Source: Diaporthe sp. PMI_573
Lineage: Eukaryota > Ascomycota > Sordariomycetes > Diaporthales > Diaporthaceae
Reading direction: 5' to 3'
Length of the DNA: 64,000 bases
Assembly (NCBI GenBank): GCA_021399435.1
Contig: JAJTUP010000002.1
Location: forward strand, 1,488,001 to 1,552,000
The notes under the pieces were generated by a model, which saw only the letters and a list, made by a program, of their open reading frames with translations, was not told the origin of the DNA and ran no database searches. This document shows positions 11,601 through 22,471 of this stretch, in pieces (position 1 is the stretch's first letter; each line of letters begins with the position of its first letter). The position numbers were made by a program, and so were the translations under genes.

Positions 11601-14600
11601 ACCTACTCGCCTTCTGTTTGGATGTATCGACGTCAACATCGCGAAGGACTTCACTCGTGCCGTTATTCCCGTCACGGTTCATTCCCATCAACTTCTCAGA
11701 CCGGAAGTTGTCTTTCTGGAAGGCATACGTAGGCAGCTCAAGGCGGCCACATCGAAAAGGCTTGAAATAGCCAGCCCAGTCAATAGGCACATGGCGTGAG
11801 TGCAGCTCCGCGAGGGTCCCAAGTATAACGGTCGGGTCGTCCCTCCTGGGAACCAGCGACGGCAGCCAGGCAACTTTGCTCAACCTGTTGCCATCGGAAA
11901 CACACGCAGCGCCAATGCCACACAGCACCGGCCGTGGGCCCAGCTCGAGGAAAATATTGGTACCGCTGTCGACAAGCGCCTCGACTCCCTCGCTGAATCG
12001 AACCGGGCGGCGTGCCTGCTGCACCCAGTAGTCGGGGCTCTCCATCTGCCCCGGTTCTGCGAGCTGACCAGTGTAGCTGCTCACGACAGCCAGCTTGGGC
12101 GGGCTGGAGCGCACTGTTTCGGCAACAGCTTGCAGGTCCGCCAGAATTTCATCCATGTGATGTGAATGGAATGCGTGGGAGACATCAAGCATGTTCGACC
12201 TGCGGCCTTGGGTGGTGAAATAGGCACAAAGTTCCTCGACGGCATCCACGTCCCCAGACGCAACCGTCTGTCTCGGCGTGTTGTAGCTGGCGATATCAGC
12301 CTTGCCTCCCAGATTCAGCGTCTCTATCGCCCCGACCACCTCGGCAGCACTTGCCTCTAGAGACACCATCTTGCCCTTGAGTGCCAGCGCCTGCATAAGA
12401 CGACCTCGGGCGGCCACCAGCCTGCACGCGTCATCCAGACCAATGACACCGGCAACGTGGGCGGCAGCCAGCTCGCCAACGCTGTGGCCGAGCACGAGTT
12501 GCGGCCTCACGCCCCAGCTGTCCCAGAGCCGCCAGAGGGCAACTTCGAGAGCGAACAACGCCGTCTGGGCGTACTGCGTCCCCTGAAGAAGAGTTGCGGC
12601 CTTGCTGTCGGCGCTGGCCCACATTATTTCCAGCAGGGGCTGGTCCAGGAGCCCCTTGAAGTGGCTGGCCAGCTCCTCCAGTGCCTCTCGGAAGATGGGG
12701 TAGTCTCTGGCGAGCTCCCTGCCCATTCCTGGCCACTGGCTCCCCTGGCCGGTGAAGAGCATGGCCAGGCGAGGCTCGTCGCTATGACTCGCTGCGCATG
12801 GGGCGTTTCCAAGTTGTTCTAGGAGATCCTTCTGGTCCTTGGCCAACAACACCATCCGGTGCTGAAAATGGTTGCGCGTCGTTGCCAAAGAGTACGCAAC
12901 ATCACCGAGACTGCTGTTCTTGCCCCAACTGCCCAGATACGACAGCAATTTGACGGCCTGCTGTCTCAATGCCGCATCGGTACGGCCAGACAGAACAACC
13001 GGCAACACTCGCGGGAGACTGGCGACTTGATTGTCTTGTGTCTGGGCCTGAGTAACCTGTACGGGTGCCTCCTCGACGATGACATGGGCATTGGTACCGC
13101 CGATTCCGAAAGCACTCACGCCCGCACGACGTGCTCGCCGATCACGGGCTGCCCAAGGCCGCTTCTCCCGAACCAGAGCCATGTGGGCAGCCTTCCAGTC
13201 CACTGCGGGGGCTGGCTCACTGATGTGCAACGTCTTCGGCAGCATACTATGTCGCAAGGCCAACACGACCTTGACCAAGCCCACGAGACCCGCTGGTGCC
13301 TGCGTGTGGCCGATGTTCGACTTGGCCGATCCAACCCACAGAGGCTCTCCCGTCAAGGGGCGGCTGCCACGGAACACCTCGTCCAGCGCGACGCCCTCAA
13401 TCGGATCGCCCAGCCTTGTTCCCGTGCCGTGCGCCTCGATATAGTCCACGTCGCCGGGCCGCAGCCCAGACGCCGCGAGGGCCTCGCGGATGAGCCGCCG
13501 CTGCGCAGGGCCGCTCGGGGTCGTCAGGCTGGCGCTCCGCCCGCCGTGGTTGACAGCCGAGCCTCTCAGCACGGCGTGGATCACGTCACCGTCGCGCTGG
13601 GCATCCGAAAGTCTCTTGAGGACCACGGCCACAGCTCCCTCCGCGAGGCCCAACCCCCCCGAGTCGGCCGAGAACGCCCGGCACCGGCCGTCCGACGACA
13701 TCCCCCGCAGCCTGCTGAACTCAAGGTGCAGGTCCGGCGAGAGTAGGAGGGCCACGCCGCCGGTGAGGGCCGCGTCACACTCGCCCAGCCGCAGCGCGTT
13801 GCAGGCCAGGTGCGTGGAGACTAGCGATGACGAGCACGCCGTGTCCACCGTCATCGTGGGCCCCTCGAGCCCGAGCACGTACGATACACGACCAGACATT
13901 GTCCCGCCGGCGGTCCCCGTGACAGTGTACCCTTCGAGATCGCCGAGGCCACGCGAGTGGTCCTGAGTGTAACTGGCCTGGGTGTCGCTCACGCCGATGA
14001 AAACTCCAGTCCGGCTCCCGCGGAGCTGCTCCATGGTGTAGCCGGCGCGCTCGAAGGCCTCCCAGCTCGTCTCGAGCATCACCTGTTGCGACGGGTGTAG
14101 CGCCTGTGCCTCGCGCGGCGAGATACCGAAGAGCTGGGTGTCGAACGAGACGATCGAGCTGAGAAACCCGCCCTTCCGGCAGTATGCTTTGCCGTGAGCG
14201 TCTGGATCAGCGTCATATAGGGCGACTGCGTCCCACCGGTCCTTGGGAACGTCGGTGATCGCGTCTCTGCCACTGTCAAGCAGGTCCCAGAACTCTTCGG
14301 GGGTTGTGATGCCACCAGGTAGTCGAACTGCCATAGACACAATGGCAATGTTCTCACTGTGGTAGGTGTTGTTGTCTCTGTTGGACTTTATATTGTCGTC
14401 TTGCGGAGGCTGGGTAGGCCGAGATGTTGAGGTAACCTTATTTGTTTCCTCCAGGTGCTTCGCCAGCATTCTGATAGTATTGTGTTCAAACAATTTAGCC
14501 ACCGACACAGGGCGACACAGGAGCTTTTTAAGTGCCGCCTGGACACGAACGGCCCGCGCAGAATCACCGCCCACTTCAAAGAAGTTGTCGTCAATTCCGA

Positions 14601-16269
14601 TGTGGTTATGGCCGAGGAATCCCGACCAGACGGCCAGTATCTGACTCTCCAGCCATGTGGTCGGCTTGGCTACAGGTTCAACTCGCTCAGCTGGATCTGG
14701 CAGAGCCTTGTGGTTGACCTTACCGCTGGGAGTAAGCGGAAATCTCTCGATTTCGACAAAGAAAGCCGGCATCATATAAGATGGCAGGCGCTCAGACAGC
14801 CATGGACGCAGCAAATGGTCAAGTGCAACCTTAACCGGCCCCCCTTCTGTATGTACGTTTGCATGAGATCTGCGTGCGGGTGCACTCACGCAATAGGCAA
14901 TTAGCTGACCAGCACGGCCGAGGACCACCACGTTGGAGACCTCGCCGTGCTCAGCGATGGCTGCTTCGATATCTCCCAGCTCGATCCGGTGGCCTCGGAT
15001 CTTGACCTGATCATCAGCGCGTCCCAGTATTTTTAGCTCTCCGGGCTCTGAAAATACAGCCAGGTCACCAGTACGATAGAAGTAGCCGCTGTGAAAAGGG
15101 TTCTCGATGAATCGGGACCTGGTGAGCTCAGGGTTGTTGTAGTATCCACATGCCACTCCGGCACCGCCGACATATAACTCACCAGGGCTGCCCGATGGCA
15201 CCGGTAGGAGGTTCGCATCGAGCACGTAAACCTGAACATTGGCGATTGGGCTTCCGACGGACGGGTTGTCGCCCGGAGAAACCCGCCGGAAGGTCGTATA
15301 TACCGTAGTCTCGGTTGGCCCATATCCGTTCCACACGCTGTCACCGCATCTGAGAAGGCTGTCCGCAAGTCGACGGGGAAGCGCCTCGCCACCACAGATG
15401 ATCCTCTTAAGACGCTGTGTACCGGACCAGCCCGCATCCAGCAGCATTTGCCAGATGGTTGGAGTCCCCTGCATCATCGTGATCGAGTGTTGCTCTATCA
15501 GTTCGACCAGCGCCTCAGGGTCTCTGGTTTGGTGTGTGAGAGCAAAGACGGTCGTCCCACCGGCGAGAAGTGGAAGGTAGAGGTCCGGGACCGCCATATC
15601 AAACGTGACAGGGCTGATAGCTAACAATCGATCTGTCTCTCCACATCCTGGTTCCTGCCTCATCGACAAGAGCATGTTGCATAACGATCCATGGTTTACA
15701 CCCACTCCTTTGGGCTGCCCAGTTGAACCGGACGTATAGATAACATAGGCGAGATCCTCTGGCTGGACGTCGACAGTAAGATCATCCCCATCCGTGAGTG
15801 CATATTTCCTCCTCTGCATCTTATCGAAATCCAGACACTCTCCTCCCCAGAAGCTCGTGGTATCCAACCTCCTGGCGCTGGTGATGACCATCTTCGGATT
15901 GGCATTCATAAGCATATGGCCGATTCGCTGGGCGGGAAAGGTTGGGTCAATGGGCACGTATGCGGCACCAGCCTTGAGCACCGCCAGTAAAACCGCAACG
16001 AGGTCGACGGACCGGTCCAGAGCCACACCAATGAGGTCACCCAGCCCAACCCCATGCTCGATCAAAACATGAGCGAAATGATTTGCCTGTGTGTTCAGTT
16101 GGCTGTATGTGAATTGTGTGTCACCACAGATCACGGCGACCTTCTTCAAGTGTCTTGCTGCAGCAAGCTCAAAAAGCCGTGGTAGAGAATGTCCCAGCAT
16201 CGATGCGTCTTTGTTGGTCTCAACCTGCTCGACCGCTGTACGACCATCTTGGCCCGACAGAATCCTCAT
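8689..16269 (-). CDS. swnK-like: SwnK-like NRPS-PKS hybrid synthetase (A-PCP-KS-AT-KR-ACP-reductase)
   Basis: Intronless, 2526 residues. The A domain (about 25-520) activates an amino acid: [11 protein letters not shown] near 178, NGYGPTETT near 314, YRTGDL near 397 and catalytic Lys517 in PSGKVNHK. The PCP has FFEVGGDSA with phosphopantetheine Ser570. The KS (about 637-1065) has the full triad Cys812 (DTACSSS), His947 (EAHGTGT) and His988 (NIGHTQ). The AT has Ser1263 in GHSVGE and HAFHSH near 1364, typical of malonyl-CoA selection. The KR has VTGGTGGIG near 1755 and an SSVSG...GQGNYAAAN active-site region near 1890-1910. The ACP has Ser2073 in GIDSL. The C-terminal thioester reductase starts at VTGATGFVG (about 2172) with YATSK near 2325. 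There is no condensation, DH or ER domain. This order and length are those of SwnK, which loads pipecolate and is known from swainsonine clusters. The partner genes swnA, swnN, swnR, swnH1, swnH2 and swnT are not in the window, so the product is open. Confidence 0.93.
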   Translation of the reverse strand: MRILSGQDGRTAVEQVETNKDASMLGHSLPRLFELAAARHLKKVAVICGDTQFTYSQLNTQANHFAHVLIEHGVGLGDLIGVALDRSVDLVAVLLAVLKAGAAYVPIDPTFPAQRIGHMLMNANPKMVITSARRLDTTSFWGGECLDFDKMQRRKYALTDGDDLTVDVQPEDLAYVIYTSGSTGQPKGVGVNHGSLCNMLLSMRQEPGCGETDRLLAISPVTFDMAVPDLYLPLLAGGTTVFALTHQTRDPEALVELIEQHSITMMQGTPTIWQMLLDAGWSGTQRLKRIICGGEALPRRLADSLLRCGDSVWNGYGPTETTVYTTFRRVSPGDNPSVGSPIANVQVYVLDANLLPVPSGSPGELYVGGAGVACGYYNNPELTRSRFIENPFHSGYFYRTGDLAVFSEPGELKILGRADDQVKIRGHRIELGDIEAAIAEHGEVSNVVVLGRAGQLIAYCVSAPARRSHANVHTEGGPVKVALDHLLRPWLSERLPSYMMPAFFVEIERFPLTPSGKVNHKALPDPAERVEPVAKPTTWLESQILAVWSGFLGHNHIGIDDNFFEVGGDSARAVRVQAALKKLLCRPVSVAKLFEHNTIRMLAKHLEETNKVTSTSRPTQPPQDDNIKSNRDNNTYHSENIAIVSMAVRLPGGITTPEEFWDLLDSGRDAITDVPKDRWDAVALYDADPDAHGKAYCRKGGFLSSIVSFDTQLFGISPREAQALHPSQQVMLETSWEAFERAGYTMEQLRGSRTGVFIGVSDTQASYTQDHSRGLGDLEGYTVTGTAGGTMSGRVSYVLGLEGPTMTVDTACSSSLVSTHLACNALRLGECDAALTGGVALLLSPDLHLEFSRLRGMSSDGRCRAFSADSGGLGLAEGAVAVVLKRLSDAQRDGDVIHAVLRGSAVNHGGRSASLTTPSGPAQRRLIREALAASGLRPGDVDYIEAHGTGTRLGDPIEGVALDEVFRGSRPLTGEPLWVGSAKSNIGHTQAPAGLVGLVKVVLALRHSMLPKTLHISEPAPAVDWKAAHMALVREKRPWAARDRRARRAGVSAFGIGGTNAHVIVEEAPVQVTQAQTQDNQVASLPRVLPVVLSGRTDAALRQQAVKLLSYLGSWGKNSSLGDVAYSLATTRNHFQHRMVLLAKDQKDLLEQLGNAPCAASHSDEPRLAMLFTGQGSQWPGMGRELARDYPIFREALEELASHFKGLLDQPLLEIMWASADSKAATLLQGTQYAQTALFALEVALWRLWDSWGVRPQLVLGHSVGELAAAHVAGVIGLDDACRLVAARGRLMQALALKGKMVSLEASAAEVVGAIETLNLGGKADIASYNTPRQTVASGDVDAVEELCAYFTTQGRRSNMLDVSHAFHSHHMDEILADLQAVAETVRSSPPKLAVVSSYTGQLAEPGQMESPDYWVQQARRPVRFSEGVEALVDSGTNIFLELGPRPVLCGIGAACVSDGNRLSKVAWLPSLVPRRDDPTVILGTLAELHSRHVPIDWAGYFKPFRCGRLELPTYAFQKDNFRSEKLMGMNRDGNNGTSEVLRDVDVDTSKQKASRFGFDIKWLRTEVDRSSSDGVWGILCPIGEVAWAEEIEVALSSAGIKSIPVSHLHDAHGLQGLLCLWDSGNDVLRQARDFTAKALAQVQAATQNTPAPPIVWITRNSISINNEDRADGLGAAPLWGLMRAACNEHPELRLRLVDLGRGETNLEALASCLMLDSEPECAVRGGQVHVPRMQRVEPWSPKMRPFDRSLIRKDGAVLVTGGTGGIGQRVVRWLVEAHGIRDIVLVSRRGMGAPGAEALAHDMAQIGAAAAVVAGDVADADSVRDILSLFNDSRPLRGVIHAAAVIDDGVISALTPTRCDAVFAPKVDGAWNLHQLTKRMDLDLFVLFSSVSGVMGTAGQGNYAAANTFLDSLACLRRAEDLPATSIAWGAWEGEGMAAQLSETSRARYAQLGLDSLTSQDGLELLDQAVRSGCALHVAAAYDLDRLRNYYEDRGGVPSLLRSLLGPGMGRSHTDVDAQDWDLHTALSEALPEEHASIIMRLVSTTVAKTLGFSSPDDVDMNLPLRDIGIDSLTAVLTRNQLVSATNLALPISTILDQPNLTSLSQVLLSQVQNQEESRGESSEPASGSVTPPTSTTSTSSIDYALVRNGCLDASLTFEIGPAGECTIRPKSAFVTGATGFVGAFILHELLEMGIIAYCVIRGSDIKEARERLVASLSDYDLWKPEYGSLLHVVVGDMSESLLGLSEETFDGIADNADAIFHAGALVDWMRPLDDYIGPNVISTHEVLRMASRGRAKMLHHISTVSTLPIHAGYGISQDDREYGYATSKYTAERMVAAARWRGAKAIVYRLPFITASVSTGHFRRDRGDFLHSLIAGSVEMGGFPLLDADLSAVLPVDYLCRTIVAIATRDGSRVGLDFDFVGSQSPSFREFSDLLNAAGSGHSLVPFAQWREQALAYAAAHKTGPLARIAALLDRLADEGKAAAMFKSAPAGQHVLGGKDCPVPPVDQHSLRRYLERMRAAPVC

Positions 16270-17795
16270 TTTGATGACATATAGGATATTGCAATTGAGA
16301 CGAGTTGAGGCTTCTGGCTATACCTCTGTCTGAACCTACCTAATACGCGCATCTCGGGGAGCCCATTGCCCATATGTATTGATATATTCAACCGGCTGTT
16401 TTACACTTTCTTCATAATTACCCCCGACTCCAGGGCACTGATTCATGTACTGGCTGTGCAGTACTGAATTGAATAAGAAGTACTGCTTTTATGGCTCGAT
16501 GCATGACACATATACCTAGGCAGTATGTGCCAAGTGCTTCGGATAGTTCAGTAAGCGTAGCCATTTTACCTTTCAACAACCAACAAAGGTGGACAAGGTA
16601 TCTTCAGGAAGGTTCGTAGTGTGGATCAAACGCCTAAGATAATTTACATAATTATACTTGGCATTGGGGGTTGGGACTCGCCTGCGGCCAGCTGGCTTGC
16701 AAAGCGAGATCGAACCAGAAGCCCAAGCACACTGTATGCCGCACAAATCACGCCATATAAAGTCGCCTTCCGGAAAGAGTCGCCGAGCCTAAGCAGGTCC
16801 GGGTCCTCATGAGCCCACCTGTTCATGCAGTCGCTAATGGAATGTCCCAAAACCCGTTTCACGGTAAGTTGCTGGTCCTGCAGGGTGAGGAATTGTTCTC
16901 AAGAGGACAGTAATTTCCCGTGACCCAGATGCTGGGCATCCTCCAGCTGTGTGCCAGCAACAACACTCCCAGAGGAAATATTTGAGTGTGCAGCAGTGCC
17001 AATTAAACTAGCGACAGCCTCGACCGGCAGAGTCGAGGGCCTTCATACTCTGTGTGTTTGTGGTGGGCCCGAAGATGGCCACTGGCGAAGTGGACTTGAG
17101 ATGACGGCACAAGCCTTTGAAGTTTTTGCTCTTGTACTTTGCCCATCATCAGGCTCAAATGCTCCCCGGTGCTCAAGTGCGCTGTGAGTAATGCGGCTAT
17201 TTGCACGTAAGGAAGGATTAGCAGTCTCCAATGTGACACCATCTCTTTCAAACAGTCGTGGGCGCGCTCAGATTCGCTGCTACTTTCGCTAGTTCTTGGG
17301 ACCCCTATCTCTCAGAATTCGACGAGTTGGACACATGCCGAGAGGAAGCAAGCATTACCACAGACCAGCAGGCCAAAGCAGGATGATGAAACGTGGATAT
17401 ATCACTCACTGTAAAAGGCGCAATATAGACTCCTGTATGCCATAAGGTTTGCTGGCCTATTCTCAGGTCCTCAGCCCGCGGGAATTTCCGGGGCATCTGG
17501 ATCTCCAGGCCATCACCCTCCTTTGATGCACATACCCATGTGGTGTTACATGCCGCAACTGAGCGAATTCAACAAAGCGTTCCTAGTGTAACACTGTACT
17601 CTATTATGCCTGATCCCTAGTTCGGTCGATGATCGATGCCGAAATACAAGTGCTGAATGCACACAACGTGAGACGTGATCGGGATGCAGTAGTTCCTCGA
17701 GATGTGATACAGCCAGACCGTCGCTTTCATGCCCTTTCCCTTTCTATCCCAACCTATCTCACACTGTCCCACCGCCCTCCGATGATCCGGCCCTG

Positions 17796-17822
17796 AAAAA
17801 AAAAAAACAAAAAAAAAAAAAA
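17796..17822. repeat. Interrupted poly(A) tract
   Basis: Twenty-six A residues with a single C at 17808. A homopolymer of this kind can be a slippage site or the end of an old reverse-transcribed insertion. No flanking target-site duplication or element body was recognised. Confidence 0.85.
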
Positions 17823-18170
17823 CAAGGGGAACAATGCCTACACTTTGCATCGTTGTAGTTGTCCCTTGGCTTCTGAATGTTGTAAGATTGCAATGGTCCA
17901 AGTGCTGTGGGCCACCGGTCGCTTCGGGTATGCCCTTCAAAGCTTTTGTGCTCGGCTATCAAATTGCTTTGCAAAACTTTTTGTTGACCAATTCTGCTTG
18001 GCCATGTCAGAACGCCTCGCCATCATTCCCAAGATTGAAATGCAATGCCGTCCCATGCAACGCTGAAAATACAGTAAAAGAACAAGATGAAAGAAGTGCC
18101 GAAAGTGCCTCGGCTGGTGTTGGGTATTTGAGACATAGAAAACAAGTCCACGTTAGTGGTGTCCGATGTT

Positions 18171-18213
18171 GCCGAGATTCTTTGCCGAGATTCTTTGCCG
18201 AGATTCTTTGCCG
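18171..18213. repeat. 13-bp tandem repeat, just over three copies
   Basis: The unit GCCGAGATTCTTT occurs three times in perfect tandem, followed by GCCG. It lies about 90 bp beyond the VAC7 stop codon, probably in its 3' UTR or terminator region. Confidence 0.95.
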
Positions 18214-18298
18214 CCCATGTCCTGAGACCATCCGCGATGTATAGTTATTCATTACTTTCTCCTCCCCATGCCGCGCCTGCTGAGGGAAACTTGCTTTG

Positions 18299-21139
18299 TT
18301 ACTCCGGTTTCTCTGGTTTCGTGATAGGTTCCGTCCTGTTCCCGGTAGGGTCATTCGCAGCATTCGGCTTGATCGTGGTACGCCCAGAGATGGCAGCGCT
18401 TCTAACGTGCTGGCTGAGGGGCAGCGAGTATTTGAGAACACCCTTGACGAGAAGGTCGAATTCGTCCTGCAGAATTCTTTCCCAGCGCTCCACGCCACCG
18501 ACCGTACCATTGCCTGGCCCACGTAGCCTGACCTCGCCCGTGGAACCGGAGTATCCGTGGTTGAAAAAAGACCCCTCAAATGAGAGCGGACTATCGAGTT
18601 GACCGATAGTCCCAAGTCTCATATTAGGAGCCTTTTCATTTACTGGGCCATCAAAATCCTCCCCTGCATGCGCCTTGCCATCGTTCGAATACCACCTTGA
18701 ATCGGAGCCCTGGTGATCATCTGGCCTGTGCCACCCGCCTGAGTCGGTACCTGCGTGCGGCGACTTCGCAAACACCTCGATGTCTGCCTGATCAATCGAG
18801 ACCACGACCACATTAGGGTTGTGAGCTTTGACTTCGATATCGAATATCAGTTCCTGCTCGGCGGCAACGACACTCTTGATGGCAATGAGCTCAACATCAG
18901 TGAGAGGCTGGGAGGTTGCGAACATGAAGCCGATGGCTCCAGACACAACAAGTAAGAGCATGACGGTGAGCACGAGGCAGCTGGCGAACCTGTTCAGCAC
19001 GGAGGGGTTCCTTCGATAGGTTTGACCTTCGAGTGAACGCATCGACACGGGCTGGCCGCGACGTGTTCTGGCTGACCGGGATGACCGCGCGGATCCATGA
19101 AGCAGAGGTGTCCTCTCGTCATCTGCGCCAGTGCCGGTAGTGTCGTCGAGATCATAGCTGACCGCGTGTGCACCCCGCTTGCTAGTGGATGCCAGCCGTC
19201 CAGCGTTCAGGAATCTCGGGCTTGGTGGCCCGGACGGCTGCCGCGAGCTGTTACTGTTGGTTGAGAATTTGGACCTTTGGGCTGTCATGTTACTGATGTG
19301 GAAAGGGGCCTCGTTGTCAAACAAGGATGTGTGACCATTGCTGCCGTTGCGGCCCCACCGTCCCAGATGATGGTGATGGACGCGACCTGTGCCCCGGGCC
19401 GAGCCTGCAGCACTACGAGTCGTGCCCTTGCCATCGTCCTCTGCCATCACACTTTCGTTCCCACTGCTGTTGAAAGTGTTGACAAATTTCATGTTCCTCT
19501 TAGTCCCTGCATTTGAGACGGCGTTGTCCATGATGTTGGTGATGGAGCGCAGGCCGTTCCTGTCAACCTGGCTGACCATCGAAGTCGCACTTGGAGTTCT
19601 CGAGTGGAACCGCCTTGGTCGATCGTTATTGTCTGGGGGATTAGAGTCATAAACAAAGGTCTCCTCGGAGTCCGAGGAATCGGCCTCGTCAACAGCACTG
19701 GCGATTTTCGCCTCGAAAATGTCTGCCTTGGATGACGCTACGCGAGATTTAGTTAGCTTGGAGCTCATATTGCTGAGGTTGTAGTTACGAGCCACGGGCA
19801 TGGAAGAAAGCCGCGGACTCGAGGCTTCGGATCTGACGACGACATCATCATATGTGCTCTGAGCACATGGTTTCGTCGGCGAGATCAGTGCATCCGTTGC
19901 CGAGGACACTGATCGCATTGACTGATGATGGCGAAGCCGAGGAGCAGAAACGGAAATAAGTGATGAACATGGTGTCTCACCCGTGCCAGTTCCAATATTC
20001 GGCTGTTTCCTACTCGGCCGCTTCTTTTCTTTCTTGGGCCGTATCGTCTCCGAGCTTAGCTTTGTCCTCAGGGTGCCACTTGTCCCCTCTTTTACAGCCA
20101 CAGGGGCGAGTGAGTGTTGTGGTATCGAGGTCACTGTCTCAGTCTCCACGGTCATGTGCTGTACAGATCCTTCCGAGGGTTTTGATTTCTTGGTTGACGC
20201 GCTGGACTGCCGAGATTTCAAGGTTGGGGGCAGGCCGGCGGCCGCACGTCTTCTGTCACCCTTGTCACCTCCACTGTCACTGCTGCTGTCGTTGTTGGTA
20301 GAGGGTGCCTGTGACCTTTCGAATTCAAGATGGTCGGCTTGTGACCCAGCCTCCGAAGCCGTGAGTTCTTCCGCCTTTTCCATTAAGCCCTCACCTTCCT
20401 GCGGTGATGCCAAGGGGCTAACCTCTTCTACCGTTTCCAACGCGGTCGTACTATTACTGGCACTGCCACTGGCACCCCGCGCGGGCGTCCTCGTACCAGG
20501 CTGCAGGTGGACTTCGTCAGTGTCGTGGTCGCTTTGGCTCGATTCCTGTTGTTGCAGAGGTGGCGGTGGAGGTGATGAGCGCTGGACCTGAATCGCGGGT
20601 GCTTCCAGTTCACCCTTGCGTGGTGGCGGAGGAAAATTGGGACGGTTCAGCATGGCCGTCGGGGGTGGAGATCGTAGCCGCGGAGAGACTGGCCAGCGTG
20701 GGCTCTCTTTCAAGTGCTCGGCCGTGACGGGTGACCTCTGAGGAGCTGCAACACGGGCATTCGCATCGGTGTTGACCGGACCCAGGCTCGGCGTTGTGGC
20801 AGAAGATATCTTACCAGCTGTCGAGGCACTTGGGGCCGTCGTTTTCGAGTGGGTTCGCTGCGGACTGGTTTCTTGCGAGCTGCTCTTACGGGACCTCGTG
20901 CTGCCAGCTGCAGAGACATTCCTGGAAGCCCCCAGGCGTGTAGGCTGGCGGCCAGGGGAGGTTTCACGCGAGGCCAGCGGCGAGGATTTGGAAGTCGATG
21001 TCTGCGTTGCTGGCTGAGACGTCGGTGTGCCGTTCTCGGCCTTCACCGTGGAGGCGCTCGACGACTCGCGGTTGAAGCGAGCTGGCACATGCGCATTGGC
21101 ACCCGCAGGCTCGGCCGAGCTGGTGGCTGTCGTGTCCAT
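18299..21139 (-). CDS. VAC7: Vac7-like vacuolar segregation protein, Fab1 regulator
   Basis: Single open frame of 946 residues. In yeast Vac7 is a vacuolar membrane protein that activates the PI3P 5-kinase Fab1 and so controls PI(3,5)P2 and vacuole size. The first 700 or so residues are low-complexity and rich in Ser, Thr and Pro, as in the family. A single membrane span lies at about 720-743 (core CLVLTVMLLLVVSGAIGF), preceded by RRNPSVLNRF. The conserved lumenal part follows at once: LTDVELIAIKSVVAAEQELI and then DIEVKAHNPNVVVVSIDQAD, the best conserved block of Vac7 proteins. An acidic linker and a C-terminal beta-rich region complete it. The topology (long cytosolic N-terminus, one span, lumenal C-terminus) fits the family. 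The upstream region is unusually long and gene-free. Confidence 0.87.
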   Translation of the reverse strand: MDTTATSSAEPAGANAHVPARFNRESSSASTVKAENGTPTSQPATQTSTSKSSPLASRETSPGRQPTRLGASRNVSAAGSTRSRKSSSQETSPQRTHSKTTAPSASTAGKISSATTPSLGPVNTDANARVAAPQRSPVTAEHLKESPRWPVSPRLRSPPPTAMLNRPNFPPPPRKGELEAPAIQVQRSSPPPPPLQQQESSQSDHDTDEVHLQPGTRTPARGASGSASNSTTALETVEEVSPLASPQEGEGLMEKAEELTASEAGSQADHLEFERSQAPSTNNDSSSDSGGDKGDRRRAAAGLPPTLKSRQSSASTKKSKPSEGSVQHMTVETETVTSIPQHSLAPVAVKEGTSGTLRTKLSSETIRPKKEKKRPSRKQPNIGTGTGETPCSSLISVSAPRLRHHQSMRSVSSATDALISPTKPCAQSTYDDVVVRSEASSPRLSSMPVARNYNLSNMSSKLTKSRVASSKADIFEAKIASAVDEADSSDSEETFVYDSNPPDNNDRPRRFHSRTPSATSMVSQVDRNGLRSITNIMDNAVSNAGTKRNMKFVNTFNSSGNESVMAEDDGKGTTRSAAGSARGTGRVHHHHLGRWGRNGSNGHTSLFDNEAPFHISNMTAQRSKFSTNSNSSRQPSGPPSPRFLNAGRLASTSKRGAHAVSYDLDDTTGTGADDERTPLLHGSARSSRSARTRRGQPVSMRSLEGQTYRRNPSVLNRFASCLVLTVMLLLVVSGAIGFMFATSQPLTDVELIAIKSVVAAEQELIFDIEVKAHNPNVVVVSIDQADIEVFAKSPHAGTDSGGWHRPDDHQGSDSRWYSNDGKAHAGEDFDGPVNEKAPNMRLGTIGQLDSPLSFEGSFFNHGYSGSTGEVRLRGPGNGTVGGVERWERILQDEFDLLVKGVLKYSLPLSQHVRSAAISGRTTIKPNAANDPTGNRTEPITKPEKPE

Positions 21140-22330
21140 CTTGACGACAGTGCTGGTTGGTGGGTGCGAAATAGCATCCGAGGGAGCGCCAGAGGACAGG
21201 GTAGGGGAGGTAGAGGTGAGGAATGCGGGCTGGAATAAAGTGTCGTTCGTTGTGTCTCAACTCGCTGGATAGGTAATGATGTGTCGAGGCGGATCAATCA
21301 TGATTAACTGCAGGTGTGAGTGGCCGGGGCACATGTATCGTGGCCGATCCTGATTCCTCGTCGTAGACCAGCGTGTCTCGCGTCGATCGTACCGAGCCGT
21401 ACCCAGTTTGCCTGCGACAGCGTCTGCTGCTCTGGGCCAATGAAGTGGTGGGAGGTAGGTGCAGGAGGATCCAGTCTGGATACCCAGATATCCACGCTTG
21501 AAGGTGGGCAAAAGAGGCTGCAAGAGGAATGCCCGCTCTGCAGGCAGCCAGGCAGGCCGTAGGTTTGACAGGAGGTGGTGGCCGTGGTCGTGTCCGCGAG
21601 GTGGCGGGTGGTGAGGTCACCTATGGGCCTAGATCCAAAACTACCGCTTGCCGTGGCCGACAGATTTGGGGAACGTTGGAGAGAGAGAGGGATGGATGCA
21701 CGATTCGATGCGCTGCACTGCAATGCGATGCGAAGCGAAGTGTGATGCAGCAGCAGATGACAAAGGTATCCAGTCCCACCCGGTGCTCTTTGTGTGCCGT
21801 TGTCTCTTGTGTTTGCGTAGAGCAAAGTAAAAAAAAAAAAGGGGTGGGATTTAGTGGTGGTGGATGTGGTAGATGTAAAGTAGCAGCAACAAGAACGAGT
21901 GATATGTGGTTGTTGCGAGGGACAGTGCAGGAGTAAGTACCACGAAGAAGGCGACTACTGTACGGTACGACAGGGTGGGATTTTGGGGGGGGGGACTGGG
22001 GGACGGGGGATGGGGCATGGACGGACTGGGGCCCGTCAAAGAGATGATGTCGTTGGCACACTGGCACCTGGATCTGGGCCTCGCCGCTGGCTGTTCTGGT
22101 GCAGTAGTCCACATGCACGTACCTCGGTAGCCCTAGTCTATCCGTCTAAGTCTGTACTTGCCTTGCAGGGGAGTGGGCAGCCGTTTCTCTGCCCTGCCGG
22201 GTTTGCGGGCCCACGGTACGGTGAGGGTACAGGCATGGGTACGGCACGGGGGAACAGAGCTGTACATGGGTGTCGGTGCCGGAAGGTGTGTACCTAGGTT
22301 CCTTGGCGGTCCCCTAGCACCTGTCTGACC

Positions 22331-22347
22331 GTACCTACCGGAGGTAC
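22331..22347. promoter_or_regulatory. GTACCT inverted repeat with 5-bp spacer
   Basis: GTACCT and AGGTAC are perfect inverted arms separated by ACCGG, about 1.2 kb upstream of the VAC7 start. A partly related GTAGG/CCTAC arrangement follows within 20 bp. It could be a dimeric binding site or chance. No factor is assigned. Confidence 0.3.
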
Positions 22348-22447
22348 TGTGCAGTAGGTGCCTCCCTCCGTTGCCGAGGATATGTGCGCCTTCTCAACCT
22401 TCTGGACTCCCCTCCCCTGCTGAGTTAATGACGCCTCTTTCTGTGTC

Positions 22448-22471
22448 TGTGTGTGTGTGTGTGTGTGTGTG
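22448..22471. repeat. (TG)12 microsatellite
   Basis: Twelve uninterrupted TG units, with further TGTG runs on both sides. Confidence 0.95.

Larger units (their letters stand above)
16270..18298. other. Intergenic between the hybrid synthetase and VAC7
   Basis: The side near 16270-16700 should hold the promoter of the synthetase. The side near 18298 should hold the VAC7 3' UTR. No coding region is supported. An A-rich tract and a 13-bp tandem repeat lie inside and are listed separately. No tailoring gene for the synthetase is seen here. Confidence 0.6.

Noticed and set aside
12859..13746. 295-codon frame on the plus strand inside the hybrid synthetase gene
   Set aside because: It is a shadow of the GC-rich KS/AT coding strand. 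The minus-strand translation carries all the catalytic motifs and this one carries none.
18680..18700. tRNA B-box-like sequence (GTTCGAATAC)
   Set aside because: It lies in the VAC7 coding sequence, and no cloverleaf with matching acceptor and A-box could be drawn. A similar sequence near 3020 is part of the NLR-like pseudogene.
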